DNA of 64,000 nucleotides from Tissierellia bacterium (GCA_030537695.1 JAUNVJ010000003.1:1-64000); one strand, 5' to 3'. Counted from the stretch's first letter, positions 17,636 to 27,923 are shown. Notes: a model not told the origin generated them from the sequence alone. Program-made: numbers and translations.

Positions 17636-19615
17636 TTATTCTTGATCATTTTTATTTTCAGTTTCAGAACTTGAAATCTTGTCATCTTTCGAAGAAAGGT
17701 GGCTTTTTTTCAAGTTGATATCTTTTTCTTTCATAATCTGTTTTACTTCTTCTGACAAATCTTTTTCTTCTAGTGATTCATCAATATCTTCCGGTGACGC
17801 TTCGATGCTTTCCCCTTTAAAAATTTTTTCAAATTCTTTTCCATCGATGGTTTCCTTTTCCAATAAAACATCGGAAAGGCGTAGAAGAATATCCATATTT
17901 TCCGTCAATAAATTCTTCGCTTTGGCATAAGCTTCATTGATAATTCGTGCCACTTCCGCATCGATTTCTGCTGCAGTGCTTTCCGAATAACTACGACTCT
18001 TTCCAAGATCACGACCGACAAAAATCTCACTTTCATCAGAGTCGTAATTGATCGTACCCAGTCGATCACTCATACCATATTGTGTAACCATCGCACGAGC
18101 AATGGAGGTAGCTCTTTGAATATCATTGGAAGCTCCAGTGGAGATATCATCTAAAACCAATAGTTCTGCCACTCGTCCTCCTAGGAGGGAGACAATTTTT
18201 TGTTCCATTTGACCCTTGGTCATGAAACTGACATCATCTTCCGGAAGGTAGGCAGTAAATCCACCGGCCATTCCCCGTGGAATAATAGTAATCATATGAA
18301 CCGCATCTTCATCTGGCAACAATTTAGATACAATGGCATGACCAGATTCATGGACTGCCGTCAATTTTCGTTCTTTTTCCGACACCACTTTGGATTTCTT
18401 TGCTGGACCTGCTTGTACTTTGATGCTGGCTTCTTCCACATCTTCCATGTGAATGGCATCTTCGTTTCGTCTCGCTGCTAAAAGGGCAGCTTCATTGATT
18501 AAGTTTTCCAAATCTGCCGGTGTAAAACCGGGAGTCCGTTTGGCAATCACCGTTAAATTTACATCTTCGCCGATTTTTTTATTTCGAGAGTGAATTTTTA
18601 AAATTTGTTCCCGTCCTCGAACGTCAGGACGACCAACATAGACCGTACGGTCAAAACGACCGGGACGAAGTAAGGCTGGATCTAAGATATCGGCTCGGTT
18701 TGTCGCTGCCATAACGATAACTCCTTCATTCGTCCCAAAGCCATCCATTTCCACTAATAACTGGTTCAATGTTTGCTCTCGCTCATCATGACCTCCGCCG
18801 ACTCCTGCACCTCGTCGACGACCTACGGCGTCGATCTCATCAATGAAGATAATGCAAGGAGCATTTTTTTTGGCATTTTCAAAAAGATCTCGGACACGGC
18901 TGGCTCCCACTCCTACAAACATTTCCACAAAGTCAGAACCGGACATGATAAAGAAAGGTACTTTAGCTTCTCCTGCCACTGCACGGGATAGATAGGTTTT
19001 TCCGGTTCCCGGAGGGCCTACTAAGAGTACACCTTTCGGAATTCTGGCACCCATGTCTGTAAATTTCTTAGGATTTTTTAAGAAATCTACAATTTCACCT
19101 AATTCTTCTTTTTCCTCTTGGAGTCCGGCCACATCTTTAAAAGCGACGAGTTTTTTATCATCTCGATTAATCACCCGAGCTTTACTTTTGCCAAAATTGC
19201 TCATCTTCCCTCCGCCCCCTTGGGCTTGCTGGATCATTCGATACCAGAAAAAGATGATGACTGCCATGAAGAGGAAAGTTGGAATCCATTCCATATAAAA
19301 AGGTTTTTCTGCCGGAGGCACCGATTTTACAATCAGATCCTTGGATTCGGCTCCTTCTTTCAAATAGGTATTGTAAAAATTATCTTTACTCATACCATAT
19401 ACGACACTAAAGACTTCACCGTCCTTTGTCGTAATATTAGCACGATTGTCATCGTATTTTATTTCTTGTATTTCATTTTTTTGCAATGCTTGCACAAAAC
19501 TGGTAAAGGGCTTTTCTTCAATCGTTTGAGCCGGTGACCTGAAAAATCGAATGGAGGCCAGCAGCAAAATGATTAGAACAATATAAAAGGTTGTTCCGCC
19601 CATTCTTCTCTTCAA
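17636..19615 (-). CDS. ftsH: ATP-dependent zinc metalloprotease FtsH
   Basis: Membrane-anchored AAA+ protease degrading misfolded and regulatory membrane and cytosolic proteins. It has two N-terminal membrane segments (about 8-25 and 105-125) flanking an extracytoplasmic domain. The AAA domain has Walker A GPPGTGKT near 205, Walker B FIDEID and the SRH region near 310. The zinc site HESGHA lies near 425 and is followed by a zinc-binding aspartate region. An acidic/lysine-rich tail ends the protein. The best start is a TTG at 19613-19615, nine bases after AGGAG; an ATG four codons later and a TTG three codons earlier are alternatives. It ends the tilS-hpt-ftsH operon. Confidence 0.96.
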   Translation of the reverse strand: MKRRMGGTTFYIVLIILLLASIRFFRSPAQTIEEKPFTSFVQALQKNEIQEIKYDDNRANITTKDGEVFSVVYGMSKDNFYNTYLKEGAESKDLIVKSVPPAEKPFYMEWIPTFLFMAVIIFFWYRMIQQAQGGGGKMSNFGKSKARVINRDDKKLVAFKDVAGLQEEKEELGEIVDFLKNPKKFTDMGARIPKGVLLVGPPGTGKTYLSRAVAGEAKVPFFIMSGSDFVEMFVGVGASRVRDLFENAKKNAPCIIFIDEIDAVGRRRGAGVGGGHDEREQTLNQLLVEMDGFGTNEGVIVMAATNRADILDPALLRPGRFDRTVYVGRPDVRGREQILKIHSRNKKIGEDVNLTVIAKRTPGFTPADLENLINEAALLAARRNEDAIHMEDVEEASIKVQAGPAKKSKVVSEKERKLTAVHESGHAIVSKLLPDEDAVHMITIIPRGMAGGFTAYLPEDDVSFMTKGQMEQKIVSLLGGRVAELLVLDDISTGASNDIQRATSIARAMVTQYGMSDRLGTINYDSDESEIFVGRDLGKSRSYSESTAAEIDAEVARIINEAYAKAKNLLTENMDILLRLSDVLLEKETIDGKEFEKIFKGESIEASPEDIDESLEEKDLSEEVKQIMKEKDINLKKSHLSSKDDKISSSETENKNDQE

Positions 19616-19674
19616 TAGTATCAACTCCTAACTTATCCATTATATCATAAAGAATTCATCAATTATAGCGAATA

Positions 19675-20205
19675 TTATAAGTATGCAGACTCATCAAGGA
19701 TGGAGATATTAGGAAGATTCCGATATTTTTCATTAAAATCCATACCGTAGCCGATAACAAATTCATCAGGTATTTCAAAACCGACATATTTAACAAAAAT
19801 ATCTATGCGTCTTCTTTTCGGTTTCGACAACAAAGTGACGATTGATACAGAATGAGCACCTCGACTTTTTAATACTTGGGTCAGATAATTCAGTGTCAAA
19901 CCGGTATCGATAATATCTTCAACAATTAAAATGTCTTTTCCTTCTACAGAAGTGGAAAGATCTTTTAAAATTCGTACTTCTCCTGTGGTGGTAGAACCTT
20001 CATAGCTTACAATGTCCATAAATTCAAAAGTTAAAGGTAGTTTAATTTCTCTCATTAAATCTGCCATAAAAACAATGGCACCTTTAAGTATACCCACTAA
20101 GAGCAAATCTTTATCTTTATAGTCGGTGGTAATTTTTTTAGCCAGTTCAGAAATTTTTTCTTGAATTTCCGTTTCAGTAATCAATACTTTTTTAATATCC
20201 GACAT
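19675..20205 (-). CDS. hpt: Hypoxanthine phosphoribosyltransferase
   Basis: Purine salvage enzyme converting hypoxanthine or guanine plus PRPP to IMP or GMP. The PRPP loop ILIVEDIIDTGLTLNYL near residue 98 and the purine-binding end VGYGMDFNEKYRNLP are diagnostic. The start is the ATG at 20203-20205 behind GGAGGCG, giving 176 residues; it overlaps the tilS 3' end by 14 bases, so the two are translationally coupled. The tilS-hpt-ftsH order is conserved in Firmicutes. Confidence 0.95.
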   Translation of the reverse strand: MSDIKKVLITETEIQEKISELAKKITTDYKDKDLLLVGILKGAIVFMADLMREIKLPLTFEFMDIVSYEGSTTTGEVRILKDLSTSVEGKDILIVEDIIDTGLTLNYLTQVLKSRGAHSVSIVTLLSKPKRRRIDIFVKYVGFEIPDEFVIGYGMDFNEKYRNLPNISILDESAYL

Positions 20206-21526
20206 TTTTCGCCTCCACATATAAATAGTTTTTTGTTCCTTCGTCAATTTTATAATCTTCAGACAATCTATATCCTACGATCCAGATTATCTTTTCTTCA
20301 TCGCATAGAAGCAATATTTTATCTCGAAGGGAACGATCGATTTTTTCATCAATAAAATAGTCTTTCACCTTCTTATGACCTGTTAAGCCTAAGGGACGAA
20401 AGATATCTCCCGGTTTTCGATGTCTGAGATAGAGATGTCCCTTTATTTTATCCCCATCAATCAGAATTTTAAATCGATCCGTTGGACCCTTTCCTTTTCG
20501 AATTAAAAAGTCTCCCATTTCCGTTTCCGTATAAGAAGTCGTTAAAAAAATCTTTGTGGATAAAGGAGCGTCTTCATCTTTATGTTCCAGTATCAACCGG
20601 TCATAAGAACGTCGTATGGAGTAATTGGATCCCAAATCGATAGAAGCACCTGTCCTTCGATAAAACAGCTCTATAATGGACTCTATATTGTCATAAGTTG
20701 CCAACTCTACCTCTGGAGCTTCCCGCTGAAGCATTTTTTTAATTCCTTCACGACATAATAGAGGATCCAGCTTTTGTAAAGTAGGAATGGATAGAGGATT
20801 TTGGAAAGTTTCCTTCGGTATTTTTTCTAATTGATATTGCGTAAAATTTCGATATTTTTCAGCTGTAGATTGTAAACGCAAAAGTGCCTCCGTCACTTTA
20901 GGATTATAATTTTCTTCCAAGTAGGGAATCAATTCCAAGCGAATCTTATTTCGACCATAATCGGGAGTCAAATTTGTTTCATCCATTTGATAGGGAATCT
21001 TGTGCTTTTCCAAATAGGATTCAATATCCTTTCGTCGAATGGAGAGGATCGGCCGTATAATATCTTCCGTTACTTCCGGAATTCCACATAGTCCTTCTAT
21101 TCCGGTTCCCCGAAGGATGCGAAATAACAAAGTTTCTGCTTGATCATCGGCATTATGAGCCGTGGCGATCTTTTCTCCCGGTTTTATAATGGAGCGGAAA
21201 AATCGATAGCGCAATATTCGACCCGCCTCTTCTTCACTGAGCTTATGCCTCTTTCCAAATTCACGCATATTTCCCTGTTCACAATAAAAGGGAATATGAA
21301 ACTTCTTACAGTATTCTCGGACAAAATCTTCATCTCGTTTTGCCGTTTCTCGTATCCCGTGATTATAGTGTGCCACACGAAGACTCAATTGATAACTGTC
21401 TTTAATTTCAATCAAATGGTGAAGCAAGTACATCGAATCTGCTCCTCCTGATACGGCAATCAATATGCGATCCTTCGGTGTTATTATATGAAATTGTTCT
21501 AAGCTTTTTTTAAAAAATTTATCCAT
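20192..21526 (-). CDS. tilS: tRNA(Ile)-lysidine synthetase
   Basis: Modifies C34 of tRNA-Ile(CAU) to lysidine so that it reads AUA; essential in bacteria. The PP-loop ATPase motif AVSGGADSMYLL lies near residue 24, and RVAHYNHGIR, HNADDQAET (near 140) and NKIRLELIPYL (near 195) complete the N-terminal catalytic domain. The C-terminal TilS domain includes HLYLRHRKPGDIFRPLGLTG and LPLLCD-like ends. Length (444 aa) is normal. A hairpin with a U-rich tail upstream separates it from the S1-domain gene. Confidence 0.95.
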   Translation of the reverse strand: MDKFFKKSLEQFHIITPKDRILIAVSGGADSMYLLHHLIEIKDSYQLSLRVAHYNHGIRETAKRDEDFVREYCKKFHIPFYCEQGNMREFGKRHKLSEEEAGRILRYRFFRSIIKPGEKIATAHNADDQAETLLFRILRGTGIEGLCGIPEVTEDIIRPILSIRRKDIESYLEKHKIPYQMDETNLTPDYGRNKIRLELIPYLEENYNPKVTEALLRLQSTAEKYRNFTQYQLEKIPKETFQNPLSIPTLQKLDPLLCREGIKKMLQREAPEVELATYDNIESIIELFYRRTGASIDLGSNYSIRRSYDRLILEHKDEDAPLSTKIFLTTSYTETEMGDFLIRKGKGPTDRFKILIDGDKIKGHLYLRHRKPGDIFRPLGLTGHKKVKDYFIDEKIDRSLRDKILLLCDEEKIIWIVGYRLSEDYKIDEGTKNYLYVEAKNVGY

Positions 21527-21530
21527 TGTT

Positions 21531-21581
21531 AAAAAATAAAGTGATAGAGCTATCTCAAAATGAGATAGTCCGCTACCACTT
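21531..21581 (-). terminator. Terminator between the S1-domain gene and tilS
   Basis: An inner stem CTATCTCA/TGAGATAG sits inside an outer stem AAGTGGTAG/CTATCACTT, followed on the minus strand by TATTTTTT. It begins at the stop of the S1-domain gene and ends just before the tilS start, so it probably also gates tilS. Confidence 0.6.
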
Positions 21582-21999
21582 AAAATCTATTTCTTGATCG
21601 GGTACGAGATTGTTTTTGTTTTTCCCGTGATCTTGCTTGCTCAATTTTTTCATTGCTATCCTTTAAAAATCTGTTTAATTTGTCTTCAAAATTTTTATTT
21701 ACTTCTGAATTTCGATTAAAGTACTCTTCTTGGTTGTCGGTTTTAGGTTCCGATTCTTTCGAGTCCTCTTGTAACCCCTTCATGGTTAGAGCAATTTTTC
21801 CACCCGGATCCATGGATAAAATCTTAACCTTCACCTTTTGACCTTTTTCTAAAAAGTCAGACACATTTCTTACATATGAGTCTGAAATTTCAGAAATATG
21901 TACCAGTCCGCTCTTTCCTTCGTCAAGATCAACAAAAGCTCCAAATTTTACCAAATTGGTGACAACGCCATCCACAATGTCTCCTACACTCAAGGCCAT
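21580..21999 (-). CDS. S1 RNA-binding domain protein (YabR-like)
   Basis: Protein of 139 residues. Residues 1-75 form one S1 OB-fold (VGDIVDGVVTNLVKFGAFVD, then GLVHISEISDSYV, then VKVKILSMDPGGKIALTMK). The rest is a charged, probably disordered tail rich in Glu, Asn, Lys and Arg. It corresponds to YabR/general stress protein 13-type proteins, which associate with ribosomes or RNA. It lies downstream of divIC as in Bacillus. ATG behind AGGAGG-like AGGAAAAT. Confidence 0.88.
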   Translation of the reverse strand: MALSVGDIVDGVVTNLVKFGAFVDLDEGKSGLVHISEISDSYVRNVSDFLEKGQKVKVKILSMDPGGKIALTMKGLQEDSKESEPKTDNQEEYFNRNSEVNKNFEDKLNRFLKDSNEKIEQARSREKQKQSRTRSRNRF

Positions 22000-22013
22000 T
22001 AATAATTTTCCTC

Positions 22014-22325
22014 CTATTTTTCTTCACTAGGGAGGTCTTTTTCCTTATTTTTATCGATATAAATAACTTCTCGAGGTTTCACCATTCCCAAATCTTCCCG
22101 TGCTACTTTTTCAATAAAAGCGGTAGAATCCGAATTTTCAATTTCCGCATTTAATTCTTTAATATCTTTTTCTAAAGTTTTAATGCGTTCCTTGTTTTCA
22201 GCAATAATATCCATTTTTTGATTCCGTACTGAAATGGATCGACTGATGGTCACCGCTCCGTAAATTACAGATATTAAAATTATAATTGATAACAGGATGG
22301 GAAAGGATCTTTTCTTCGTTTTCAT
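22014..22325 (-). CDS. divIC: Septum formation initiator (FtsB/DivIC family)
   Basis: Bitopic cell-division protein of 103 residues. After a basic start (MKTKKRSF) comes one membrane helix (about 8-27), then a coiled coil (about 35-65, IIAENKERIKTLEKDIKELN) and a short conserved end, VAREDLGMVKPREVIYI. The start is the ATG at 22323-22325 with TTGGAGG; five codons upstream is a weaker in-frame ATG. Expected partners are FtsL and FtsQ/DivIB. It lies between rqcP and the S1-domain gene. Confidence 0.88.
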   Translation of the reverse strand: MKTKKRSFPILLSIIILISVIYGAVTISRSISVRNQKMDIIAENKERIKTLEKDIKELNAEIENSDSTAFIEKVAREDLGMVKPREVIYIDKNKEKDLPSEEK

Positions 22326-22381
22326 ATCTTTAACCTCCAAGTCAATTATTACATGATGAAATCATTTTGTAAAGTAGAATC

Positions 22382-22624
22382 TTAGTTCTTTTCCCGATAC
22401 ATACTCATTGCATCGGCTTTCGATACATTTTCTGAGATGTCTAACACTTCCACCCTTCTCTTCACTGAACCCAGTTCCAAAGTGATTAAATCACCAACTT
22501 TTACATTGTCTCCTGGTTTTGCAATTTTATCATTTAGTCGAATTTTTTCTTTTTCACAAGCTTCTTTTGCTACAGTCCGTCTTTTGATCAATCGCGAATT
22601 TTTTAAAAATTTATCCATCCTCAT
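22382..22624 (-). CDS. rqcP: S4-domain RNA-binding protein RqcP
   Basis: Small S4-domain protein of 80 residues (MRMDKFLKNSRLIKRRTVAK, then GD-N-V-K-V-GD-LITLELG), matching YabO/RqcP of Firmicutes. RqcP works with RqcH in ribosome quality control, adding C-terminal alanine tails to nascent chains stuck on 50S subunits. The start ATG follows GAGGTGAG. The hup-rqcP-divIC-S1 order is the standard one. Confidence 0.9.
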   Translation of the reverse strand: MRMDKFLKNSRLIKRRTVAKEACEKEKIRLNDKIAKPGDNVKVGDLITLELGSVKRRVEVLDISENVSKADAMSMYREKN

Positions 22625-22677
22625 GCTCTCACCTCAATCCGTTGAACCATGGATTTTTCTTTTACAGTAAAACCTTT

Positions 22678-22702
22678 AAAAAAAGAAGGCCTTGGCCTTC
22701 TT
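22678..22702 (-). terminator. hup terminator
   Basis: Perfect 9-bp stem AAGAAGGCC/GGCCTTCTT followed on the minus strand by a U-run, 12 bases after the hup stop. Downstream rqcP would depend on readthrough or its own promoter. Confidence 0.85.
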
Positions 22703-22713
22703 TTCTATCGTTC

Positions 22714-22992
22714 TTATTTATTAACCGCTTCTTTTAAAGCTTTTCCTGCACGGAAAACCGGTGCTTTAGAAGCCGGGATCTTAATTACTTCTTCAGGATT
22801 TCTTGGGTTTCTGCCTTCTCTTGCTTTTCTTTGACGTACTTCAAAAGTTCCAAAGCCGACTAATTGTACTTTTTCCCCATTGGCAAGAGCACCTTGTACC
22901 GATTCTAAGAATCCGTTAAGAGCCATTTCAGCATCTTTTTTTGTTAAATTACTTTTTTCAGCAATACTTGCTACTAATTCTGATTTGTTCAT
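22714..22992 (-). CDS. hup: HU family DNA-binding protein
   Basis: Nucleoid-associated protein of 92 residues. It starts MNKSELVASIAEKSNLTKKDAE and has the beta-arm signature GFGTFEVRQRKAREGRNP, the arm that wraps DNA, then KAPVFRAGKALK. Dimeric HU bends DNA non-specifically. ATG behind AAGGAGG. The gene sits between yabN and rqcP with a strong terminator behind it, fitting high separate expression. Confidence 0.95.
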   Translation of the reverse strand: MNKSELVASIAEKSNLTKKDAEMALNGFLESVQGALANGEKVQLVGFGTFEVRQRKAREGRNPRNPEEVIKIPASKAPVFRAGKALKEAVNK

Positions 22993-23025
22993 TAAATATC
23001 CTCCTTAAAGAATTACATATAATCT

Positions 23026-24375
23026 TTATTTAGTCTCATTATAAATTTGATCTAGTTCCCCCAGCGTTAAATCTTTTAAATTCAGATTATTGCTTTTGGC
23101 ATATATTTCCATTTTTCGAAATCTTTTGAAAAATTTATCGGTACTTTTATTCAGAGCTTCCCATGGGTCCATTCCTAAAAAACGACTCATATTGATGGAA
23201 GTGAAAATAAAGTCTCCAACTTCCATTGATAAACGATCGTCATCGACGCCTATTTCCCCTTCCACTTCATCCAGCTCTTCCATTATTTTATCACGAACAC
23301 CTTCAAAATCTTTCCACATAAAACCAAAATTCATTGCATGGTCAATGATGTCTTGGGCTCTAATGATGGGGCAATCACTATTCCGGGTAGCTGTGGGTAT
23401 TTTTGTAAGACTAGAACAATTATAACCTAAGTCAAGATTATTTTCTACATTATTTTCGAAAAAATCGCCATTTTCTCCAATTTTTTCATGGATATATTCG
23501 AAAATTTCCGAAAAGTTATAATAACCTTTCCTTTCTACTACGAATAAAGTGTAGAGTATGAGGTAAAATATTTTAAAAAGCTCATCATCCTTGGTGGAAT
23601 CCAAGCAACATGTTAGATTATACAGCTTTTCTTTTAATTTTTCAATGAAAAGATCATTATAATCCATGGGATTTTGAGAGATCTCCCTTCGAATTTCCCG
23701 TATCAGAGACAAGACATCGACTCTTTGATTCCCCTCTACATAAATAGCTGTTTGGTGGTTGATCTCTTCCAGGCGAGAAACTTCATACAAGGGGATTCGG
23801 TAATGTTTCTCCGTTGGTAACCCGGCATCTATGAGTATATGTACCCGATAGTCATCACCATAGACCTCTTGTAGTTTTAAACTTATGTCGGACGCAATTC
23901 TGGCATTATATACTTGAGTGATTAAAAGGTCACAATGGGTTTCAATTTCCGTTATATCAAAGTCATAGTCCAAAAATTTTAAACCGGTAACCGCATCTCT
24001 TCCCACCATTTTCAATACCGGTTCAATAAAACTCAGACCTGAGATTACATGGTAATGGGGGTTTTTTTCCAATAGCATGGTTACCGTCTTTTCAGCAACA
24101 TGGGGATTTCCCGGCACGAAATAATTAATAATACCATATTCTTCTTCTTTTTGCCGAAGTAATTCTACAATTTTTTCATATACTTCTTCAAAGGATTTTC
24201 CTTCGTCATAAAGATGATCAAAGGATTCATAAGTAATACCCTGCTGGATTATATATGGAATTACACCATGGGATTTTGTACGAAAAAAATTGGGATTTTC
24301 ATCGATCAGGTATTGGTATGCTTCCAATGTCAACATCTTTTCATCACCTGGTCCCAGTCCAATGATACGAATCAC
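23026..24375 (-). CDS. yabN: Tetrapyrrole methylase-fold / MazG nucleotide pyrophosphohydrolase fusion
   Basis: Bifunctional-type protein of 449 residues. The N-terminal half (1 to about 215) is a tetrapyrrole methylase-like domain starting IRIIGLGPGDEKMLTLEAY. The C-terminal part is MazG-like: helices around 250-300 and the metal site IMEELDEVEGEIG near 365 followed by EVGDFIFTSINMSRFLGM. MazG domains hydrolyse aberrant NTPs. In Bacillus YabN this combination sits next to the hup-rqcP-divIC block, as here. The region between the two MazG halves is less conserved and the first MazG active site looks degenerate. Confidence 0.88.
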   Translation of the reverse strand: MIRIIGLGPGDEKMLTLEAYQYLIDENPNFFRTKSHGVIPYIIQQGITYESFDHLYDEGKSFEEVYEKIVELLRQKEEEYGIINYFVPGNPHVAEKTVTMLLEKNPHYHVISGLSFIEPVLKMVGRDAVTGLKFLDYDFDITEIETHCDLLITQVYNARIASDISLKLQEVYGDDYRVHILIDAGLPTEKHYRIPLYEVSRLEEINHQTAIYVEGNQRVDVLSLIREIRREISQNPMDYNDLFIEKLKEKLYNLTCCLDSTKDDELFKIFYLILYTLFVVERKGYYNFSEIFEYIHEKIGENGDFFENNVENNLDLGYNCSSLTKIPTATRNSDCPIIRAQDIIDHAMNFGFMWKDFEGVRDKIMEELDEVEGEIGVDDDRLSMEVGDFIFTSINMSRFLGMDPWEALNKSTDKFFKRFRKMEIYAKSNNLNLKDLTLGELDQIYNETK

Positions 24376-24575
24376 ATAATCACTCCTTTAAACTCCTATT
24401 ATTTTAGCACGATTTGAAACAAAATGCGATAATAAGAAAACTTTTCCTTACTTTTATTCTGATAAAGCTTTATTTTAAAATCGATTTGTGCAAATAAAAT
24501 TAGATTTTTCTTGAAAAATGTTTTATAATAAGAGAAATATTTAAAATATTAGTTCAGTGAATGGGAGGAAAAAGA

Positions 24576-25601
24576 ATGAAAAAGAAAAATATTGATTGGG
24601 CAAACCTCGATTTTAGCTATCGAGTTACCGACAAACGCTATGTTGCTACTTATAAAGACGGTGTCTGGGGAGAAGGTGTATTGACAGAAGACCCCAATGT
24701 CACCTTAAGTGAATGTGCCGGAATTTTACACTATTGTCAGGAATGTTTCGAAGGACTGAAGGCCTATACCACAAAGGATGGTCATATTGTCACTTTTCGA
24801 CCGGATCTCAATGCAAAGAGAATGAAGGTATCAGCTGAATGGCTGGTTATGCCACCTTTCCCGGAAGAACGCTTTTTAGAAGCCTTAGATGAAACAGTTA
24901 AGGCCAATGCCCAATGGGTGCCCCCTTACGGTTCCGGAGCTTCCCTATATATCAGACCTTATATGTTTGCTTCCGGTCCTGTCATCGGTGTACGCCCTGC
25001 TGACGAATATCAATTCCGAATTTTAGTCACGCCAGTAGGCCCTTATTTCAAAGGCGGTGTAAAGCCATTGACTTTATGTGTCAGTGAATACGATCGAGCC
25101 GCTCCTAGGGGAACCGGCCATATTAAAGCAGGTCTAAATTATGCCATGAGTCTACATGCATATATAGATGCTCACAATCGGGGATTTGATGAAAATATGT
25201 TTGTAGATCCTAAGAGTCGATCTTTTGTGGAAGAAACCGGTGGTGCTAATTTTCTCTTCATTACAAAGGATAATGAAGTAATCACGCCAAAATCCCCTTC
25301 CATCTTACCTTCAATTACGAGAAATTCTCTGCTCTACGTTGCAAAACACTATTTGGGTCTTAAAGTAGAGGAACGTCCCGTCGCTTTAGATGAGTTGAAA
25401 GATTTTGCAGAATGTGGTCTTTGCGGTACCGCTGCTGTCATCTCTCCCGTTGGAAAAGTTGTCAACGGTGAAGAGGAGATCACATTTGCCAGTGGTATGG
25501 ATAAAATGGGACCGATTACTCAAAAATTATATGATACTCTTACAGGCATCCAAATGGGTCGTATTGAAGCACCGGAAGGTTGGATTCGCACAATTTTATA
25601 A
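24576..25601 (+). CDS. ilvE: Branched-chain amino acid aminotransferase
   Basis: Class IV PLP aminotransferase of 341 residues, interconverting Leu/Ile/Val with their 2-oxo acids. Signatures include CQECFEGLKAYTTKDG near residue 55, RIRPYMFA-type YIRPYMFASG near 133, the PLP lysine in GTGHIKAGLNYAMSL near 190, and EETGGANFLF near 225. The length and motifs fit the BCAT II subgroup. The start is the ATG at 24576 behind GGGAGG. It is a single gene between its own promoter region and a strong terminator, convergent with the ribosomal superoperon. Confidence 0.95.
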   Translation: MKKKNIDWANLDFSYRVTDKRYVATYKDGVWGEGVLTEDPNVTLSECAGILHYCQECFEGLKAYTTKDGHIVTFRPDLNAKRMKVSAEWLVMPPFPEERFLEALDETVKANAQWVPPYGSGASLYIRPYMFASGPVIGVRPADEYQFRILVTPVGPYFKGGVKPLTLCVSEYDRAAPRGTGHIKAGLNYAMSLHAYIDAHNRGFDENMFVDPKSRSFVEETGGANFLFITKDNEVITPKSPSILPSITRNSLLYVAKHYLGLKVEERPVALDELKDFAECGLCGTAAVISPVGKVVNGEEEITFASGMDKMGPITQKLYDTLTGIQMGRIEAPEGWIRTIL

Positions 25602-25607
25602 GAATTG

Positions 25608-25638
25608 AAAAAGGAATGGATATCCATTCCTTTTTTTA
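25608..25638 (+). terminator. ilvE terminator
   Basis: Perfect palindrome AAAAGGAATGG-AT-CCATTCCTTTT with T-runs on both strands; works for ilvE and may back up the ribosomal terminator. Confidence 0.85.
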
Positions 25639-25649
25639 TGCAAGATTAT

Positions 25650-25674
25650 AAAAAAAGGAACCCTTTCGGATTCC
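25650..25674 (-). terminator. Terminator of the S10-spc-alpha superoperon
   Basis: Stem GGAATCC-GAAA-GGGTTCC with a GNRA loop and seven U on the minus strand, five bases beyond the rplQ stop. Confidence 0.85.
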
Positions 25675-25678
25675 CCTC

Positions 25679-26020
25679 TTATACTAGTTCGATAATCGCC
25701 ATTTCCGCTCCATCACCACGTCTGGGTCCCATTTTTAAAACACGAGTATAACCACCAGCACGGTCCTCGTATCTAGGAGCAATTTCAGTAAATAATTCTG
25801 TTACGACATCTTCGTCAAAGATATATGCTAAAGCTTGTCTTCTTGCATGAAGATCTCCACGTTTACCCAAAGTAATCATCTTATCCGCCATTTTACTAGT
25901 CTCTTTTGCACGAGAGACAGTGGTAATAATCCGTCCTTCTCTTAAAAGAGAAGTCACAAGATTTCGAAGCATTGATTTACGATGGGCGGTTGGACGTCCA
26001 AGCTTTCTATTCGTTGCCAT
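25679..26020 (-). CDS. rplQ: 50S ribosomal protein L17
   Basis: Large-subunit protein near the exit tunnel. The start [18 protein letters not shown] and the segment [16 protein letters not shown] are characteristic; 113 residues is normal. It is the last gene of the superoperon, 13 bases after rpoA. Confidence 0.97.
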   Translation of the reverse strand: MATNRKLGRPTAHRKSMLRNLVTSLLREGRIITTVSRAKETSKMADKMITLGKRGDLHARRQALAYIFDEDVVTELFTEIAPRYEDRAGGYTRVLKMGPRRGDGAEMAIIELV

Positions 26021-26033
26021 ATTTAACCCTCCT

Positions 26034-26981
26034 TTACTCGTTTTCTTGTCGCAAGCTAAGTCCTAATTCATCCAACTTGTTTACGACTTCTTCGAGAGAT
26101 TTTTTTCCTAGGTTTCTTACCTTCATCATGTCTTCTTCTGTCTTTTCCGTCAACTCTTCGACCGTATTGATACCGGCTCTTTTAAGACAGTTAAAGCTTC
26201 GGACGGAAAGATCCAGTTCTTCTACAGTCATTTCAAGAACTTTCTCTTTTTCATCCTCTTCTTTTTCAACCATGATATTAACATCACTTACATGATCGGT
26301 AAGACCGATGAATAGATCCAAATGTTCTGTCAACACTTTGGCAGCAAGAGATGTGGCTTCATCTGCTTTCATGGATCCATCTGTTGTCACTTCAAGTATC
26401 AAGCGATCATAGTCCGTTCGTTGTCCGACTCTTGTGTTTTCGACCTTCCAATTCACTTTACGCACCGGCGTATAATTTGAGTCAATGGGAATCACGCCAA
26501 TTTCGGTGATCTCATTTTTTTTAAGTTCGGAAGGCTCGTAACCACGTCCCCTTTCCACCGTCATTTCGATATATACATCTGCATCTTCATTTAATGTTGC
26601 AATATGATGGTCCGGGTTTATGATTTGCACTTGGGGTTGTAACTGAATATCTGAAGCTTTTAATTCCCCTTCTCCACTTTTTTCAATCACCAGTTTTACC
26701 GGCTCATCTTCCGTCATATTCAAGACAAGAGATTTAATATTCAATACAATTTCCGGTACATCTTCCAATACTCCGGGAATCGTATCAAATTCATGTTCCA
26801 CGCCTCTTATATTAATAAAAGATACTGCCGCACCTGGTAAGGAAGATAGAAGAACTCGTCTCAGTGAGTTACCAATCGTTATTCCATATCCACTTTCAAG
26901 GGGCTCCACTACAAATTTCCCATATTTGCCGGAATCATCCAACTGTTCAATATCAATTCGAGGCTTTTCTATTTCAATCAT
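26034..26981 (-). CDS. rpoA: DNA-directed RNA polymerase subunit alpha
   Basis: Assembly platform of RNA polymerase, 315 residues. The N-terminal dimerisation domain has [20 protein letters not shown] near residue 30 and the insert domain. After a linker at about 230-245 the C-terminal domain carries [20 protein letters not shown] and [11 protein letters not shown], the surface for UP elements and activators. It follows rpsK directly; rpsD, which usually lies between them in clostridia, is not here. Confidence 0.98.
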   Translation of the reverse strand: MIEIEKPRIDIEQLDDSGKYGKFVVEPLESGYGITIGNSLRRVLLSSLPGAAVSFINIRGVEHEFDTIPGVLEDVPEIVLNIKSLVLNMTEDEPVKLVIEKSGEGELKASDIQLQPQVQIINPDHHIATLNEDADVYIEMTVERGRGYEPSELKKNEITEIGVIPIDSNYTPVRKVNWKVENTRVGQRTDYDRLILEVTTDGSMKADEATSLAAKVLTEHLDLFIGLTDHVSDVNIMVEKEEDEKEKVLEMTVEELDLSVRSFNCLKRAGINTVEELTEKTEEDMMKVRNLGKKSLEEVVNKLDELGLSLRQENE

Positions 26982-27012
26982 GGGTACCCTCCTTTACGGG
27001 TTAATAGGAAAA

Positions 27013-27387
27013 TTATACTCTCCTACGCTTAGGTGGTCTACAACCATTGTGTGGAATTGGAGTTACGTCTTTGATCATTGTAACTTCCAAGCCTGAAGCT
27101 TGTAGTGAACGAATCGCTGCTTCTCGTCCGGAACCGGGTCCTTTTACATATACATCAACGCTTTTTAAGCCATGTTCTGCAGCTTCTTGTGCAGCAAAGG
27201 GTGTAGACTTTCTAGAACCTCTAAATCCTAATTGTCCTGCACTTGCCCAAGAAATTACATTTCCACTGATATCTGTCAAAGTTACCATGGTGTTATTAAA
27301 TGTTGAAGCAATATGCGCTTGTCCCTTTTCTATATTCTTTCGGGCTCTTCTTCTAACACGTGTTGCTCTTTGTTTCTTCTTAGCCAT
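27013..27387 (-). CDS. rpsK: 30S ribosomal protein S11
   Basis: Small-subunit platform protein of 124 residues with [18 protein letters not shown] near 22 and a C-terminal [15 protein letters not shown], the conserved S11 end. Between rpsM and rpoA. Confidence 0.97.
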   Translation of the reverse strand: MAKKKQRATRVRRRARKNIEKGQAHIASTFNNTMVTLTDISGNVISWASAGQLGFRGSRKSTPFAAQEAAEHGLKSVDVYVKGPGSGREAAIRSLQASGLEVTMIKDVTPIPHNGCRPPKRRRV

Positions 27388-27399
27388 GCCAATCCCCCC

Positions 27400-27762
27400 T
27401 TACTTCTTCTTAGAAACTAATTTTTTAGGACCTTTTCGAGTCCTAGCATTTGTCTTTGTCTTTTGTCCTCTTACAGGAAGACCTTGTCTATGTCGACGTC
27501 CACGATAACAGTTGATTTCACGAAGTCTTTTAAGAGCCATTGCGTTGTCACGTCTAAGATCTCCTTCTACATGATAATCGTCTATTTCTTTTCTGATTCT
27601 AGCTAATTCAGGCTCTGTCAGATCTTTTACTCTGGTGTCAAAGTCGACATCAGCCTTCTTTAAAATTTCTTGGGATCTGCTACGACCTACACCAAAAATA
27701 TAAGTTAAGCCAACTTCAACACGTTTATCTCTTGGTAAGTCGACTCCAGCAATTCTTGCCAT
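27400..27762 (-). CDS. rpsM: 30S ribosomal protein S13
   Basis: Head protein contacting tRNA and L5. Starts [20 protein letters not shown], and has [20 protein letters not shown] near the C-terminus. Length 120 aa is normal. Confidence 0.97.
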   Translation of the reverse strand: MARIAGVDLPRDKRVEVGLTYIFGVGRSRSQEILKKADVDFDTRVKDLTEPELARIRKEIDDYHVEGDLRRDNAMALKRLREINCYRGRRHRQGLPVRGQKTKTNARTRKGPKKLVSKKK

Positions 27763-27778
27763 GCTCTATCTTCCCTCC

Positions 27779-27892
27779 TTAACCTTGTCTTTGTTTATGT
27801 TTCGGATTTTCACAAATTACCATTACTTTTCCGTTTCTTTTTATAATTTTACATTTTTCACACATCTTTTTTACAGATGGTCTGACTTTCAT
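27779..27892 (-). CDS. rpmJ: 50S ribosomal protein L36
   Basis: Protein of 37 residues beginning [14 protein letters not shown], with the zinc ligands C-x2-C...C-x4-H of the zinc-containing form. The true start is the ATG at 27890-27892 behind GGAGG; a longer open frame upstream overlaps infA and is not part of the gene. Confidence 0.97.
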   Translation of the reverse strand: MKVRPSVKKMCEKCKIIKRNGKVMVICENPKHKQRQG

Positions 27893-27923
27893 TGTAATCC
27901 CTCCTGTCTTGGAAATGAGAAAA